From: CAJXNP01 sp050305935
Lineage (GTDB): Bacteria > Bacteroidota > Bacteroidia > Cytophagales > Cyclobacteriaceae
Length of the DNA: 50,279 bases
Direction: 5' to 3'
NCBI GenBank assembly: GCA_050305935.1
Contig: JBNLGG010000028.1
Coordinates: 1 to 50,279, forward strand
Position 1 is the first letter of the stretch; every line of letters starts with the position of its first letter. Both the position numbers and the translations under genes were made by a program. This document shows positions 23,597-33,693 of this stretch, piece after piece. The notes beneath the pieces were generated by a model that made no database searches, had not been told where the DNA came from, and saw only the letters and a list, made by a program, of their open reading frames with translations.

Positions 23597-26236
23597 CTAT
23601 CGCCTGAATCGGTAGGTGTATTTTATCAGAAAAACATTGTCAGGAAATGTGTTTTTCAGCCCGTCTTTCATTTGAGAAAAAGAACGGTCAGTATTGACAG
23701 TTAGGTTATTTGTCCGTTCCTGTGTCCAGACGACATAAAATTCAGACCCTGGAATATACTCCCAACGGAAAACGAGATTAGATCTGAATTGGACAAAATT
23801 AAAATCTGGGTTGTAGAAAGAAAATTCCGCTGTGTTATCACCGTTTTCATCTATGGAGTACAGCTCATCTTGCTTGTTATAGGATATTTCATTAGCATAA
23901 AGATAGTATCGGTCTTCGAATGCATTGTTTTTTGGATCTGTAATCTTTTTGAAATTTCTGTACTTCCCCGAAGACATAAATGGCTGGCCCCAGAACTGTA
24001 GCGACATATTGGGCGTGATGATAAAGTTTGCCCGCGCCGACAATACCCATGTTTTTTGATCAATTTCGCCAACAACGTACCTTGGTTCACCACCTGCCTC
24101 CCTGGTTGTAACATACTGCATGGTATTTAAATTGGTATAGTATCCGGGTTCAAGACTAAGAAATAGGGCGTTAATGGGCTGGTAGTTGATTTCCACAGAT
24201 GTCTCGATTGAGTTGCCCAGGTTTTGATCGCCATGCTCGAATTCCTGGCTAAACTCCAGTATCAGCTTCTTTCGCCGATCAGTAGATAGCCAATAGAAAT
24301 ATTGATTGCTCCCGGGGTACCTAATGGCGGGACCGCCCCGTAGATCTGCATTTGAAATGTTTGACCCATTCCTAACATATTCCAAACTCAACTCCCAAAA
24401 GTTTTTAAATTTAGAATGGGAATTGAAATTCAACCCCTTGTAAATATTCACCCCTCCAAAATCCCAATGCAAGTATCCATGTCCATCCAGACTAAATTGC
24501 CGGAATATTCCTTTAGGTTCGAGTGTACGGTAGCCGATCCAGGTCCAGTGGTTGATTTGGTCGGTATTGATTAAAAATCCGGCATCATTGACTTCATACC
24601 CCGGACTTCTGGTGATAATCCCTGTTTGACCCCTTATTTTTCCATAATTCTTACCGATCATGATATTGGATGTCCAACCCTCCAGGGAGGTTCTGGTAGA
24701 ATCGACGTGTTCGTGGTGATTGTCCGGCCGCTGGAAAAATCGTTCCGCAGCCGTTTGGGTCTTCAGGATCGACGCCGGGGAGCCCTGCACATTGCTGTAG
24801 GATCCTTTGGCAAATAGGTAATAGTTTCTATCCTTCCAGTAATGTATCAAATCCAGGCCACCGGAATAGGCCGACTTTCTAAGAAATTCCAATTGTGGCT
24901 CGTCAATGCTGCGGTGTGTCGAGGTGAACATCCCGCCAATGACCGTATTGCCCTTGTTATATTCCCTCTGCATCCTACCGATCAGGTAATTGGTTAAAGG
25001 TTCCACCTTCTCTTTTCTTCTTTCTCCGTCGCGGTCTATGGTGGCATATTCATTGGCAGTCAGGGACTCGGAAATACCCCATGAAAATCCATTTCTGTTT
25101 TTACCTGTAATCTTAACCGCAGTGAGGATAGCCGTTTCTTCGGGAACATCAGCATATTCATTGTCCATCAAATCCGGGTAGTAACGTGGAGGTCTTCCCA
25201 CGTTTCGCGAGTAAAAAAGCCGGTTTAGATTAAAGGATCCACCTGACCAGGACTCTGTAGGGCGAAAATCAAATAAATCTTTTCCTTCGATAAAAAATGG
25301 TCGTCGTTCATTAAAAAACAACCTATATGCTGTGAGGTTGATCTGGGAAGGATCTGCCTCCACCTGTCCAAAATCGGGGTTGATAGTGAAGTCTAAAGTT
25401 ATCTCGCTTGTAAGCCCGACCTTCCCGTCAACCCCAACATTACCTGAAAATCTACTCCCATCATTGAAAGGGTTCCCTTCTTCAGCTTCACTTGTTTCAT
25501 ATTTTCCAACTACATATGGCATGATTTCCAATTGCTTTTGAGGCTTGATTCCTTTAATCCCTCTCAAAATCCCAAAATGCCTGACCCAGCCTGTTTCCTT
25601 TCTCGAAAAATACTGCCACAAAGATTGCTCGCTGTTTCTAAAAAATCGGCGCTGTACCTGTATCCCCCAGTTCTGCTCCTCCTTGTTGGCAAACCGAAGC
25701 TGGCTTAAAGGAATCCTAAATTCCGCTATCCAGCCTTTGTCATCAATACTTGTACCTAAATACCAAATTGGATCCCAGGTTGAATCCCAATCACTTCCGT
25801 CGTTGGACACATATTCGTCTCCCTTCACTCCGGAAACCGAGGCGGTAAATGAAAAAGCTGTCCGCTGGTCTTCCCGGCTATCAATGTTGATTTCAACCCA
25901 ATCGCCTTCAAAGCCATCCCGTCTCGACATGCGCTTAACTATTTTATCAGGATTATCATCGAACGCCCTTATCAAGACGTAGAGATTTTTATCATCATAG
26001 AGAATTTTAAATAAGGTGGGGTGGGAGGGTGCCGCACTGTCCTCCGGGATTCGCTGTATGAAATCTCCACCCCATTCTACCAATTCCCACGAGGGGTCAT
26101 CTTCAAGACCATTTATTTTTGGTGGAGTTGTTTCTATTTTTTTTGTAAAATATTCCCTTTTTTCTTTTTGACCAAAGGCTGTAAAAGAAAGATGGATCAG
26201 GGCAATAAGTAAAAAATTGAGTAAAACTATCCTCAT
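23597..26236 (-). CDS. DUF5916 protein with N-terminal CBM9-like domain, outer-membrane barrel
   Basis: This 879-residue protein has a signal peptide (to about residue 22), a carbohydrate-binding-family-9-like domain (about 30-225, e.g. PKINGLEDDPSW, RDGFEGDWVEINIDS) and a DUF5916 domain. The latter has the signatures TLDFTINPDFGQVEADPSQI and FFNERRPFFIEGKDLFDF, followed by alternating strands consistent with a beta-barrel ending in TYRFRR. The family is common in Bacteroidota and of unproven function, probably at the outer membrane. The gene stands alone. A promoter-like TTG with CACCTTTG 20 bases later (one mismatch) lies upstream. Confidence 0.85.
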   Translation of the reverse strand: MRIVLLNFLLIALIHLSFTAFGQKEKREYFTKKIETTPPKINGLEDDPSWELVEWGGDFIQRIPEDSAAPSHPTLFKILYDDKNLYVLIRAFDDNPDKIVKRMSRRDGFEGDWVEINIDSREDQRTAFSFTASVSGVKGDEYVSNDGSDWDSTWDPIWYLGTSIDDKGWIAEFRIPLSQLRFANKEEQNWGIQVQRRFFRNSEQSLWQYFSRKETGWVRHFGILRGIKGIKPQKQLEIMPYVVGKYETSEAEEGNPFNDGSRFSGNVGVDGKVGLTSEITLDFTINPDFGQVEADPSQINLTAYRLFFNERRPFFIEGKDLFDFRPTESWSGGSFNLNRLFYSRNVGRPPRYYPDLMDNEYADVPEETAILTAVKITGKNRNGFSWGISESLTANEYATIDRDGERRKEKVEPLTNYLIGRMQREYNKGNTVIGGMFTSTHRSIDEPQLEFLRKSAYSGGLDLIHYWKDRNYYLFAKGSYSNVQGSPASILKTQTAAERFFQRPDNHHEHVDSTRTSLEGWTSNIMIGKNYGKIRGQTGIITRSPGYEVNDAGFLINTDQINHWTWIGYRTLEPKGIFRQFSLDGHGYLHWDFGGVNIYKGLNFNSHSKFKNFWELSLEYVRNGSNISNADLRGGPAIRYPGSNQYFYWLSTDRRKKLILEFSQEFEHGDQNLGNSIETSVEINYQPINALFLSLEPGYYTNLNTMQYVTTREAGGEPRYVVGEIDQKTWVLSARANFIITPNMSLQFWGQPFMSSGKYRNFKKITDPKNNAFEDRYYLYANEISYNKQDELYSIDENGDNTAEFSFYNPDFNFVQFRSNLVFRWEYIPGSEFYVVWTQERTNNLTVNTDRSFSQMKDGLKNTFPDNVFLIKYTYRFRR

Positions 26237-26347
26237 AAGCCTACCTTAATATCCTTACTCAGTATAATCAAAGGTGGTGATTTTATTTAGAATACCCAAT
26301 CAAAATAACGTAGGCGGTATGTGTTTTCCTATAAAAAATTTGGCGGG

Positions 26348-27887
26348 CTATACCAGCCAACCCTCCCTATCCAATGATCTATACTGAATGGCTTCTGCCA
26401 AATGTTCTATTTTAATATCTTCGCTCTCCGCTAGATCTGCGATTGTCCTGGAGACTTTCAATATCCGGTCGTATGCCCTGGCAGAAAGCCCTAGCTTCTC
26501 CATAGCTGTTTTTAGAAGTGTCTTACCTGCTTCATTTATGGGACACAACTTTTTCACCATCTGCGACGGCATCATAGCGTTGTTGTAAATATTTTCTTTG
26601 TCGCTGAACCGGTGTTGCTGCATTTCCCTGGCCTTTGATTACCCGAAGGCGAATTTCTTTACTGGTCTCGTTTTTCCGTTGTGAGGTCATTTGATCAAAG
26701 GATACCGGTGTCACTTCGATATGAATATCAATTCGATCCAAAAGCGGGCCGCTGATCTTTCTCAGGTATCTTTTGACGTCACCTGCTGAATCCGAATTAT
26801 TTCCATTTTCACTAAAGAATTCACCTGAGGGACTTGGGTTCATGCTAGCTATCAGCATAAAGTTGGCAGGAAATTTTACCGACGCTTTTGCCCGGGATAT
26901 ATTGACATAACGCTCTTCCAGGGGCTGCCTCATTACTTCCAAAACCGTCCTCTTAAATTCTGGTAACTCGTCGAGAAAAAGAATCCCGTTATGTGCCAAT
27001 GATATTTCTCCAGGTTGCGGTATTCCCCCACCTCCTACCAGTGCGACATCAGAGATGGTATGGTGGGGAGCCCTGAAAGGCCGTTGTGAAATCAGACTGG
27101 TATTGGATCCTAGTTTTCCCGCTACAGAATGGATTTTTGTGGTTTCCAGGGCTTCGTGAAGGGTAAGCGGTGGCAATATCCCTGGCAGTCGTTTCGCCAG
27201 CATCGTCTTCCCGGCGCCGGGTGGACCGATCATGATAATGTTGTGGCCGCCTGCTGCAGCGATTTCCAAGGCTCTTTTAATATTCTCCTGACCCTGAACA
27301 TCCGCGAAATCAAATTCTTCGCCTTCAAGGTTGTGGTAAAAAACATCTCTTGTATCGACTACCAAAGGTTGGACATCCAAATTACCTTCAAAAAAATCGA
27401 TTGCCTCCTGAAAGGTTTCTACTCCTATGATTTCGAGGTCATTGACAATGGCTGCTTCCGAAGCATTTTCCTTTGGTAAAACAAAACCTTTAAAACCCCT
27501 CTTTCGCGCTTCGATCGCTATTGGCAACACCCCTTTGATAGGTCGCAATATTCCGTCCAGGGACAATTCGCCCATCACCACATATTTGTCCAAATCCGGC
27601 GCTAATATTTGCTCACTTGCTTTGAGCATCCCAAGGGCAATGGGGAGGTCATAGGATGAACCTTCCTTCCTGATATCAGCAGGCGCAAGGTTTATCACCG
27701 TTTTATGGCGGGGCATCAGGTAGCCGTTCTGCTTGATCGCAGACTCTACCCGTTGCTGACTCTCTTTAACCGCATTGTCCGGCAATCCTACAATAAATAC
27801 TTTTGTGCCTGAAATGACCGTAACCTCAATGGTAATCGTCGTCGCATCAATTCCATAGACAGCACTTCCATAGGTTTTAGCAAGCAT
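26348..27887 (-). pseudogene. comM: YifB/ComM family Mg-chelatase-like AAA+ ATPase, broken by a single-base insertion
   Basis: ComM is a hexameric helicase that promotes branch migration during natural transformation. The N-terminal LonC-like domain and AAA+ core are intact (Walker A IGPPGAGKTMLAKR, GEISLAHNGILFLDELPEF, RYVNISRAKASVKFPANF). The frame continues past RVIK with unrelated residues and stops at 26532. The proper C-terminus (AREMQQHRF, then KTAMEKLGLSARAYDRILKV and YRSLDREGW) continues in another frame to 26348. One extra base in the run AAAGG on the minus strand (about 26633-26637) explains the break. The joined product would be about 512 residues, family length. Its ATG directly follows the gmhA stop. 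It is a genuine pseudogene, a sequencing error, or rarely a programmed shift. Confidence 0.88.
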
Positions 27888-28463
27888 TTACGCTAAAAAT
27901 TTTTCTATTAAAAAAATAAGAATATGAATGATTTTTATATGTATTTCCTGAATTCTATCCGCATATCCCTGGTAAGGAACATTTAAATGAATATCAGCTA
28001 ATTCCCCCAGTTCGCCCCCGTTTTTTCCTGTCAGGGCAATGACTTTAATTCCTTTTAGCTTTGAAGTTTTTGCTGCTTTCAAAATATTCTTTGAGTTGCC
28101 ACTGCAACTAATTGCCAATAGAATATCCCCTTTGTTGCCAAGTCCTTCTATGTACCGACTGAAAATCGAGTCAAAACCAAAATCATTGCTGACACACGAA
28201 ATATGACTTGGGTCTGAAATCGCAATGGCTGGAAGGGCCTGCCTTTGCTCCCTAAAGTTTCCCGTCATTTCCTCCGCAAAATGCATTGCGTCGCAATGAG
28301 ATCCTCCGTTCCCACACGAAAAGACCTTTCCACCTTTTTTAATACTTTTTGCTATTTCCCGGGCCGCACCTTCAATGTTAGCCAACTTTTTTTCATCGGC
28401 CATAAATGACTCAAGCACATTTTTTGCCTCGGTGAGCTGCCTCTGTATTTCGTTCTTATACAT
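27888..28463 (-). CDS. gmhA: Phosphoheptose isomerase GmhA
   Basis: GmhA converts sedoheptulose 7-phosphate to D-glycero-D-manno-heptose 7-phosphate, the first step of ADP-heptose synthesis for LPS. The 191 residues form a SIS domain very similar to the E. coli enzyme: SCGNGGSHCDAMHFAEEMTG, AIAISDPSHISCVSNDFGFD, ISCSGNSKNILKA and GYADRIQEIHIKIIHILI. It overlaps the upstream small gene by eight bases, and the next ATG follows its stop directly. With the MsbA-like exporter encoded upstream, this suggests a lipid A/core-related operon. Confidence 0.92.
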   Translation of the reverse strand: MYKNEIQRQLTEAKNVLESFMADEKKLANIEGAAREIAKSIKKGGKVFSCGNGGSHCDAMHFAEEMTGNFREQRQALPAIAISDPSHISCVSNDFGFDSIFSRYIEGLGNKGDILLAISCSGNSKNILKAAKTSKLKGIKVIALTGKNGGELGELADIHLNVPYQGYADRIQEIHIKIIHILIFLIEKFLA

Positions 28464-28743
28464 TCTTTTGCCAATTATTTTCCCTTTCGATTTCCTTTAT
28501 TCTCTTTTTCAAAATGTAGATATGGAGGTTTTCAATTGTCCAAAGCAAAACTAAAAGTAGTATTCCGGTGATCGCCCATTTTTTTAGGAACAGAAAAAAA
28601 GTAAAGATTCCGACTTTAATAACTAGCTTATCATAAGAAAAACTAATGTAAATAGAACCCACCAGATAAGAAAATAAAATGATATAGAATATAATTTTAG
28701 TGATTCGGATGACTTTACCTGATATAATTCCTGTGTTTAACAA
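28456..28743 (-). CDS. Small membrane protein of unknown function
   Basis: The 95-residue protein has two predicted membrane helices (about 15-35 and 55-75) and a basic/acidic C-terminal tail (KKRIKEIEREN). I recognise no family. It is likely real: it lies 35 bases after the MsbA-like gene and overlaps gmhA by eight bases in the same direction, as expected of an operon member. Confidence 0.65.
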   Translation of the reverse strand: MLNTGIISGKVIRITKIIFYIILFSYLVGSIYISFSYDKLVIKVGIFTFFLFLKKWAITGILLLVLLWTIENLHIYILKKRIKEIERENNWQKNV

Positions 28744-28778
28744 CTTCGGTTTAATTGATGACCCTACATTTTTCTCCC

Positions 28779-30608
28779 CTAAAAGCTTTGCATGTCTGTA
28801 AGTTTAAAATAAAAGCCTTCTTTTTCAATTAATTCTTCATGCGTGCCCTGTTCGATGATTTGGCCTTCATTAATGACGAGAATCTTGTCTGCATGCTGAA
28901 TGGTGCTGAGCCTGTGGGCAATGACGATGCTCGTCCGGTTTTTCATTAGGTTAAACAAGGCTTCCTGAACAAGTTTTTCCGATTGGGTGTCAAGGGCTGA
29001 AGTCGCCTCGTCCAAAATCAGGATGGGGGGGTTTTTCAATACGGCCCTTGCAATGGAAATTCTCTGGCGCTGTCCCCCTGACAATTTTGAACCCCGCTCA
29101 CCGATTATGGTTTGGTACTGGTTATCCATCTGCATGATGAAGTCGTGCGCATTGGCAATTTTCGCAGCCTGAATGACCATTTCTTCACTCACATCGTCCA
29201 ACCCGAAAGCAATATTGTTATGCACCGTGTCATTAAACAGAATGGATTCCTGGGTGACGATTCCCATGTGTTTCCTGACAGATTCTAACTTCAGGTCTTT
29301 TAGGGAGACACCATCAATGCATATTTCCCCAGCTACCGGGTCGTAAAACCTGGGAACGAGATCGGCCATGGTAGACTTTCCACCACCGGACGGCCCAACG
29401 AGCGCTATGGTCTTACCTTTTGGAATTGTAACATTTATGTCCCTTAAGACTAGCTCTTTGTCATATCTGAATGAAACATTTTTAAATGCAATTTCATGCT
29501 CAAAATCATTAAGTTCTTTCGCATGATCACTATTGTAAATTTGTGGCTTTGCATCAGTGATTTTGAAAATCCTCTCAGAGGAGGCGATCCCTCTTTGAAT
29601 ACTGGTCGCAGCCCTTGAAATATTCTTGGCTGGCTGTAGCACCTGAGTGAAAACTGCCAGGTAAGTAAAAAACTCTGCTGGGTCTAATAACTCCTTCGTT
29701 AAAACCAGGCTTCCTCCAAAGAGCACGATTCCGACCACGGAAAGTACCCCCAAAAATTCAGAAATAGGTCCTGCCAGTTCAAATCGTTTGGCAAAAGAAT
29801 AATTGATCTTGGCATAAAAATCCACTTCCTTACCGAATATTTTTTTTATATAATTGGAGGCATTGAAAGCTTGTATTACCCTCATTCCAGACAGGGTCTC
29901 ATCAATGATATTTAGCAGCCTGCCAAGTGTTTCCTGATTTGACAGGGCTGTTTTTTTAAGCCTCTTGGTAATGCCAGCTATGATCGCACCTGAGATGGGC
30001 AAAAGTATCAGCGTGAAAAGCGACAATTGATAGGACATATAAAACAAAAATCCAAAATAAATGATTATCGTGGCCGGATCCCTGAATAGCGTTTTCAAGG
30101 CCAATTGCACGGAGTATTCAACTTCCGTGATATCATTTGACATGCGTGACATCACATCGCCTTTTCTCGTATCAGAGAAATAACCTATGTGCATCCTGTT
30201 AATATTCCCAAAAACATCCAGGCGCATATTGGTAATGGTCTTAATGCGCATTTTAGCCAGGACAAGTGCTGCCACATACCGGAACACATTGGATATCAAC
30301 ACCGAAGCTAAAATGATCAAGCACACAAATATTAGAGACCCAAACTTCCCAAAATACTCTACAGATTGGTACAAATAATAATTGAATAATTGGTTAAAGT
30401 ATTCGGCAGTTAGCTCAAAGATTGGCTTGACCTTGAAGGCCTCAATTTCTGCTGCAGATTTTTGGTTAAAAATGATTTCCAGAAGCGGGATAAGCAACAC
30501 ATAATTGACGAGACTAAATAGGATGGAAATCAAAGTGGCCGGAATGTAAACCGGTAAATAATTTCTATATGGTCTGGAATAATTTAATACTCGAAGGTAC
30601 GGACTCAT
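28779..30608 (-). CDS. ABC exporter, MsbA-like (fused membrane and ATPase domains)
   Basis: This 609-residue half-transporter has six membrane helices (about residues 15-330) with the coupling-region motif TRKGDVMSRMSNDI. The ATPase domain (about 365-605) carries Walker A GPSGGGKST, the signature LSGGQRQRISIARAVL, Walker B PILILDEATSALD and the H-loop IAHRLST. The closest functional model is MsbA, the lipid A flippase. Location next to gmhA agrees with lipopolysaccharide export, but type I ABC exporters of this shape also carry other lipids or peptides. Confidence 0.88.
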   Translation of the reverse strand: MSPYLRVLNYSRPYRNYLPVYIPATLISILFSLVNYVLLIPLLEIIFNQKSAAEIEAFKVKPIFELTAEYFNQLFNYYLYQSVEYFGKFGSLIFVCLIILASVLISNVFRYVAALVLAKMRIKTITNMRLDVFGNINRMHIGYFSDTRKGDVMSRMSNDITEVEYSVQLALKTLFRDPATIIIYFGFLFYMSYQLSLFTLILLPISGAIIAGITKRLKKTALSNQETLGRLLNIIDETLSGMRVIQAFNASNYIKKIFGKEVDFYAKINYSFAKRFELAGPISEFLGVLSVVGIVLFGGSLVLTKELLDPAEFFTYLAVFTQVLQPAKNISRAATSIQRGIASSERIFKITDAKPQIYNSDHAKELNDFEHEIAFKNVSFRYDKELVLRDINVTIPKGKTIALVGPSGGGKSTMADLVPRFYDPVAGEICIDGVSLKDLKLESVRKHMGIVTQESILFNDTVHNNIAFGLDDVSEEMVIQAAKIANAHDFIMQMDNQYQTIIGERGSKLSGGQRQRISIARAVLKNPPILILDEATSALDTQSEKLVQEALFNLMKNRTSIVIAHRLSTIQHADKILVINEGQIIEQGTHEELIEKEGFYFKLTDMQSF

Positions 30609-30677
30609 CTAATTTGGAATAATAATTGGCAAAAGAAGCAATATTCGACTGATATTAAAAGCTATACGGGCAATAGC

Positions 30678-32357
30678 TTAAAAGTCATGTACTTTCCTGG
30701 GAATGTTCCACCGGAAGCTGCCAGAAAAATACGTAGTATTAGCGTCCCTCTCGTCCAGTTGGCTATCGAGGTTTCTATACACAGCTGACAAATCAACAAA
30801 TATATTGTGTTTGATCTGGTATGATGCGGTGAATTGGCCATACATCAATGAAGTAGCTACGCCCTGCCCAATTACATTTCCATATTCCAGCTCCCTGGTG
30901 GTATAGCTTTTTATTACTTCCTTACCCCAATTCGTAGCAGCATCCTCATCCTCACCATAGCTGGATAGACTTAATTGGGCAATCAAGTTCAGTTTTTTGG
31001 TTGGCTGAAACCTTAATATTCCGATAAATTCTTTGAAATTCCCACCTTGGATATGCCCTAGCGGCATATTGTAGTGTGCAAAACTTGTGTAAATATCCTG
31101 ATGCTGGTATAGATGTGGTCTGCCGACATTGTATTCTATTTGCCCATCCAGGTTTCTGATACCGAAGACATTGATGTACTTAAGGCCTGTTTGTACTCCC
31201 CACTTATTGGCCCACCAGCCATTGCCAGAGGTAATTTCGTCAAGTTTAAACTCATCTAGCAGGAGTTGGCCGTAGATGGAAAAATGCCGTGCAAAATTAA
31301 TTTTATAGTCAAAACCAACCATTGCATTATCTACACTCCCAAATTGATGCTCCAATGATCGGTAAAAAATGATCGGATTCAGATAACTAATGTTAAATTT
31401 TTGGGTGGAATCACCTGATACCACGGCTTCAAACAAGCCAATGTTTATGTTGTCTGTGACATTGATACTCAGGTGGTGTGTTGCAATAAACTTCTTCGGG
31501 TAGCTCTGTGTCCCCGAGGAACCTCCCGAATAGAAATAGTGCTGAGCAATGCCTTGTGCAAATATATTGGTGTAGTTGATCCTCCAGATTTTTGTGTTAA
31601 ATTTTAAAAAGGTGTAGCCATTGCTGAAGTCTGACAAAAACAAGCTTCGCTGGCCATTTCCGAATGTATTCTTATCAAAACCAAACTGCGCGTTTACATA
31701 GTCTTTTACAAAATCAAAGGAAATATAGCCCCGGCCTGTAAAATAGTCATAACCGTCAGTATGAAACTCCTTCCAAAACCCTTCATAGGGAATTACTCCA
31801 TTGGTCTCTACCCTATTTCTGAAATACAGTGGTTCCGCTGTCTGGGTAGTCGCAATAAATGTGTAAAAGCCAAGCCTTTTTGCTATGTTCCCACGAACGT
31901 CCACACCGCGTGTATTTCGATACGTGACAATGTCGGAAGCATTTTCCTTTCCTCCACTGAAATAAAAAACGGGGTTTACATGTAGGTCAAAATCCTTCTC
32001 GTCGACATAGTACAGGTCAGACTTATTCTTATAGAAAGATTTAAATATTGGTTTCTTACTTCTATTATCTTCAAAATCGCTGTATTCCCAATTGTCATTT
32101 GCCAGATAAAGGAGGTTAAACCGATCAATATAGTTCCATTTTACACTGTCCTGAAGCAATTCATCCGCATAAGCCGCAATAGCTTTTCTTTGATAAGGTT
32201 TGGCGAATGTGTGAAATTGGGAGGAAAACTTACCATCCAGAATTTCATACCTGTCCAGCAAATGGTAATAGTCCTGATTAAGAGGAGCATTAGCTGACTG
32301 ACCTAGTGTTTCAAGTGCAGCAAAAACGCAGGCAAATAAAGGAAGATATCTCTTCAT
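30678..32357 (-). CDS. Outer-membrane beta-barrel protein, Wzi/RemB-like
   Basis: The protein has 559 residues and a signal peptide (to about residue 20). A periplasmic N-terminal segment is followed by many amphipathic strands. The region QFGFDKNTFGNGQRSLFLSDFS, then FLKFNTKIWRINYTNIFAQ, matches the capsule-assembly Wzi type pattern (G-x-G-x-R-S-L-x-L-S-D). Bacteroidota members are sometimes called RemB after a gliding-motility protein of Flavobacterium. Its role could be polysaccharide attachment at the surface. It lies between the MsbA-like gene and a TPR gene, all leftward. Confidence 0.7.
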   Translation of the reverse strand: MKRYLPLFACVFAALETLGQSANAPLNQDYYHLLDRYEILDGKFSSQFHTFAKPYQRKAIAAYADELLQDSVKWNYIDRFNLLYLANDNWEYSDFEDNRSKKPIFKSFYKNKSDLYYVDEKDFDLHVNPVFYFSGGKENASDIVTYRNTRGVDVRGNIAKRLGFYTFIATTQTAEPLYFRNRVETNGVIPYEGFWKEFHTDGYDYFTGRGYISFDFVKDYVNAQFGFDKNTFGNGQRSLFLSDFSNGYTFLKFNTKIWRINYTNIFAQGIAQHYFYSGGSSGTQSYPKKFIATHHLSINVTDNINIGLFEAVVSGDSTQKFNISYLNPIIFYRSLEHQFGSVDNAMVGFDYKINFARHFSIYGQLLLDEFKLDEITSGNGWWANKWGVQTGLKYINVFGIRNLDGQIEYNVGRPHLYQHQDIYTSFAHYNMPLGHIQGGNFKEFIGILRFQPTKKLNLIAQLSLSSYGEDEDAATNWGKEVIKSYTTRELEYGNVIGQGVATSLMYGQFTASYQIKHNIFVDLSAVYRNLDSQLDERDANTTYFSGSFRWNIPRKVHDF

Positions 32358-32377
32358 AATTCATTTGGATAAAAACC

Positions 32378-32385
32378 CAAAGATA
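32378..32385 (-). promoter_or_regulatory. Possible -7 element of the Wzi/RemB-like gene
   Basis: The minus strand reads TATCTTTG, an exact TAnnTTTG match 20 bases before the ATG at 32357, in the 59-base gap after the TPR gene. No TTG is found at the expected upstream spacing. Confidence 0.35.
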
Positions 32386-32416
32386 GAATTACTTTAGATA
32401 TCGGAGGAGAAATGTA

Positions 32417-33502
32417 TTAATATCGGCAATATTTACGGAAATAATTCAGGCCTTTTCGTTCTCCAAGATCCAGGGCTTTTAGAAAATCCACGCAAGCCTC
32501 ACTTCCTTTTCCCATGGCATACAAAGAATGGCCTCTCATCAGGTAAGTTTGTGCAATCTGGTTTTTAATAGTTTCCTCGTTATTCCCCGATCCGTTCAAT
32601 ATGTCTATGGACTTTGTGAAATCCTGGTATGCGTCGTAATACTTTCGCATGTTGTGGTAACATAGCCCCCTGTATTTAAAACCCGTGGCATTTTGTGGAT
32701 CAATTTCTAAAGAAGAGTTAAAATCTGATATTGCCCCTGTGTAGTTTTCCTTATGCATTTTTAATACACCCCGCTCTGTATATGCATAATTCTGGCTGGG
32801 AGAAATTTCGATCATTTTATTATAATCAGTAAGCGCGTCTATCTCTTGACCCATTTTTCTTTTGAACTCACTTCTCATCTTGTAAAGTTCATAGTTGTCG
32901 GGCTCAAAGTAGATCGCCAGATTATAATCTTCATTTATTTTTTGATAATTCTTATCTCCCGGGAATACCGTATATGCCTTTTCCGTGAAATACGCCCTGG
33001 CGGCATAATATGTGCCGTTTTTAGGTTCTATTTTAATTGATTTGGTGACAGATAAAATGGCATCGACCGGTTTGTGCTGAATGAATTGAAGATTGGCAAA
33101 TTCATAGTGGGCTTCAGCATTGTAATCGTCCTGAGACAGCAGCCTGTTGAATACATTTTCGGCCCTTACGTATTCGTTTAGTGCTATGTAGGCCTTGGCC
33201 TTTAAAATGATATACTTGTTAAGAAAAGAGTTATAGGTAGTATCAATAGCAAGCGCTCTGTCAACATCTTCCACGGTCAATTGAAATTTTTCAAGGTTGT
33301 AATAAACTTCCGCTCGTAACAATAAGGCATTTGAATACTTGGGGTCAATGGAAATTGTTTGGTTTAAATAGTCAAGGGCTTCGGTATATTCTGATTTATC
33401 AAACTTGAATTTTGCGAATTTAAAGAGTTCTCTGGGATCCTCCGATGCAAAAGCTTGATAAACAATGATGAATGATAAAAAAATGTGTTTCAAATGTTTC
33501 AT
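32417..33502 (-). CDS. Exported TPR-repeat protein
   Basis: From the ATG at 33502 the protein has 361 residues: a signal peptide (MKHLKHIFLSFIIVYQAFAS), then about eight tetratricopeptide repeats (e.g. AEVYYNLEKFQLTVEDVDRA, AISDFNSSLEIDPQNATGFK, YRGLCYHNMRKYYDAYQDF). TPRs are protein-interaction scaffolds; the partner is unknown. The frame is open 17 codons upstream, but the promoter lies there and the signal peptide begins at 33502. Confidence 0.85.
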   Translation of the reverse strand: MKHLKHIFLSFIIVYQAFASEDPRELFKFAKFKFDKSEYTEALDYLNQTISIDPKYSNALLLRAEVYYNLEKFQLTVEDVDRALAIDTTYNSFLNKYIILKAKAYIALNEYVRAENVFNRLLSQDDYNAEAHYEFANLQFIQHKPVDAILSVTKSIKIEPKNGTYYAARAYFTEKAYTVFPGDKNYQKINEDYNLAIYFEPDNYELYKMRSEFKRKMGQEIDALTDYNKMIEISPSQNYAYTERGVLKMHKENYTGAISDFNSSLEIDPQNATGFKYRGLCYHNMRKYYDAYQDFTKSIDILNGSGNNEETIKNQIAQTYLMRGHSLYAMGKGSEACVDFLKALDLGERKGLNYFRKYCRY

Positions 33503-33522
33503 GATGCCTAGCTTCACCTTTA

Positions 33523-33553
33523 CAAAGGTAAATTTTATCTCTCTAAAGTGCAA
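33523..33553 (-). promoter_or_regulatory. Promoter of the TPR gene
   Basis: On the minus strand TTG (33551-33553) is followed after exactly 20 bases by TACCTTTG (33523-33530), a full match to the Bacteroidetes -33/-7 pattern. The TPR start codon is 20 bases beyond. This also supports choosing the ATG at 33502 over the longer frame. Confidence 0.65.
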
Positions 33554-33621
33554 TTGATTTTCTATAAAAAGTCAAATTTATTCTTGTTTTGTTAATATTC
33601 ACAGAAGACTAAAGGTAATCG

Positions 33622-33653
33622 TTTGTATATAATTTTTTTTATTAATACATTTG
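33622..33653 (+). promoter_or_regulatory. Promoter of the ribosomal protein L31 gene
   Basis: TTTG (33622-33625), 20 bases, then TACATTTG (33646-33653): a perfect Bacteroidetes-type promoter, the clearest in the window. Transcription should start near 33660, about 34 bases before the ATG. Confidence 0.75.
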
Positions 33654-33693
33654 CAGTCCTTTTTTAAGGGCCAGGTTTTAAAAGATTAATACA

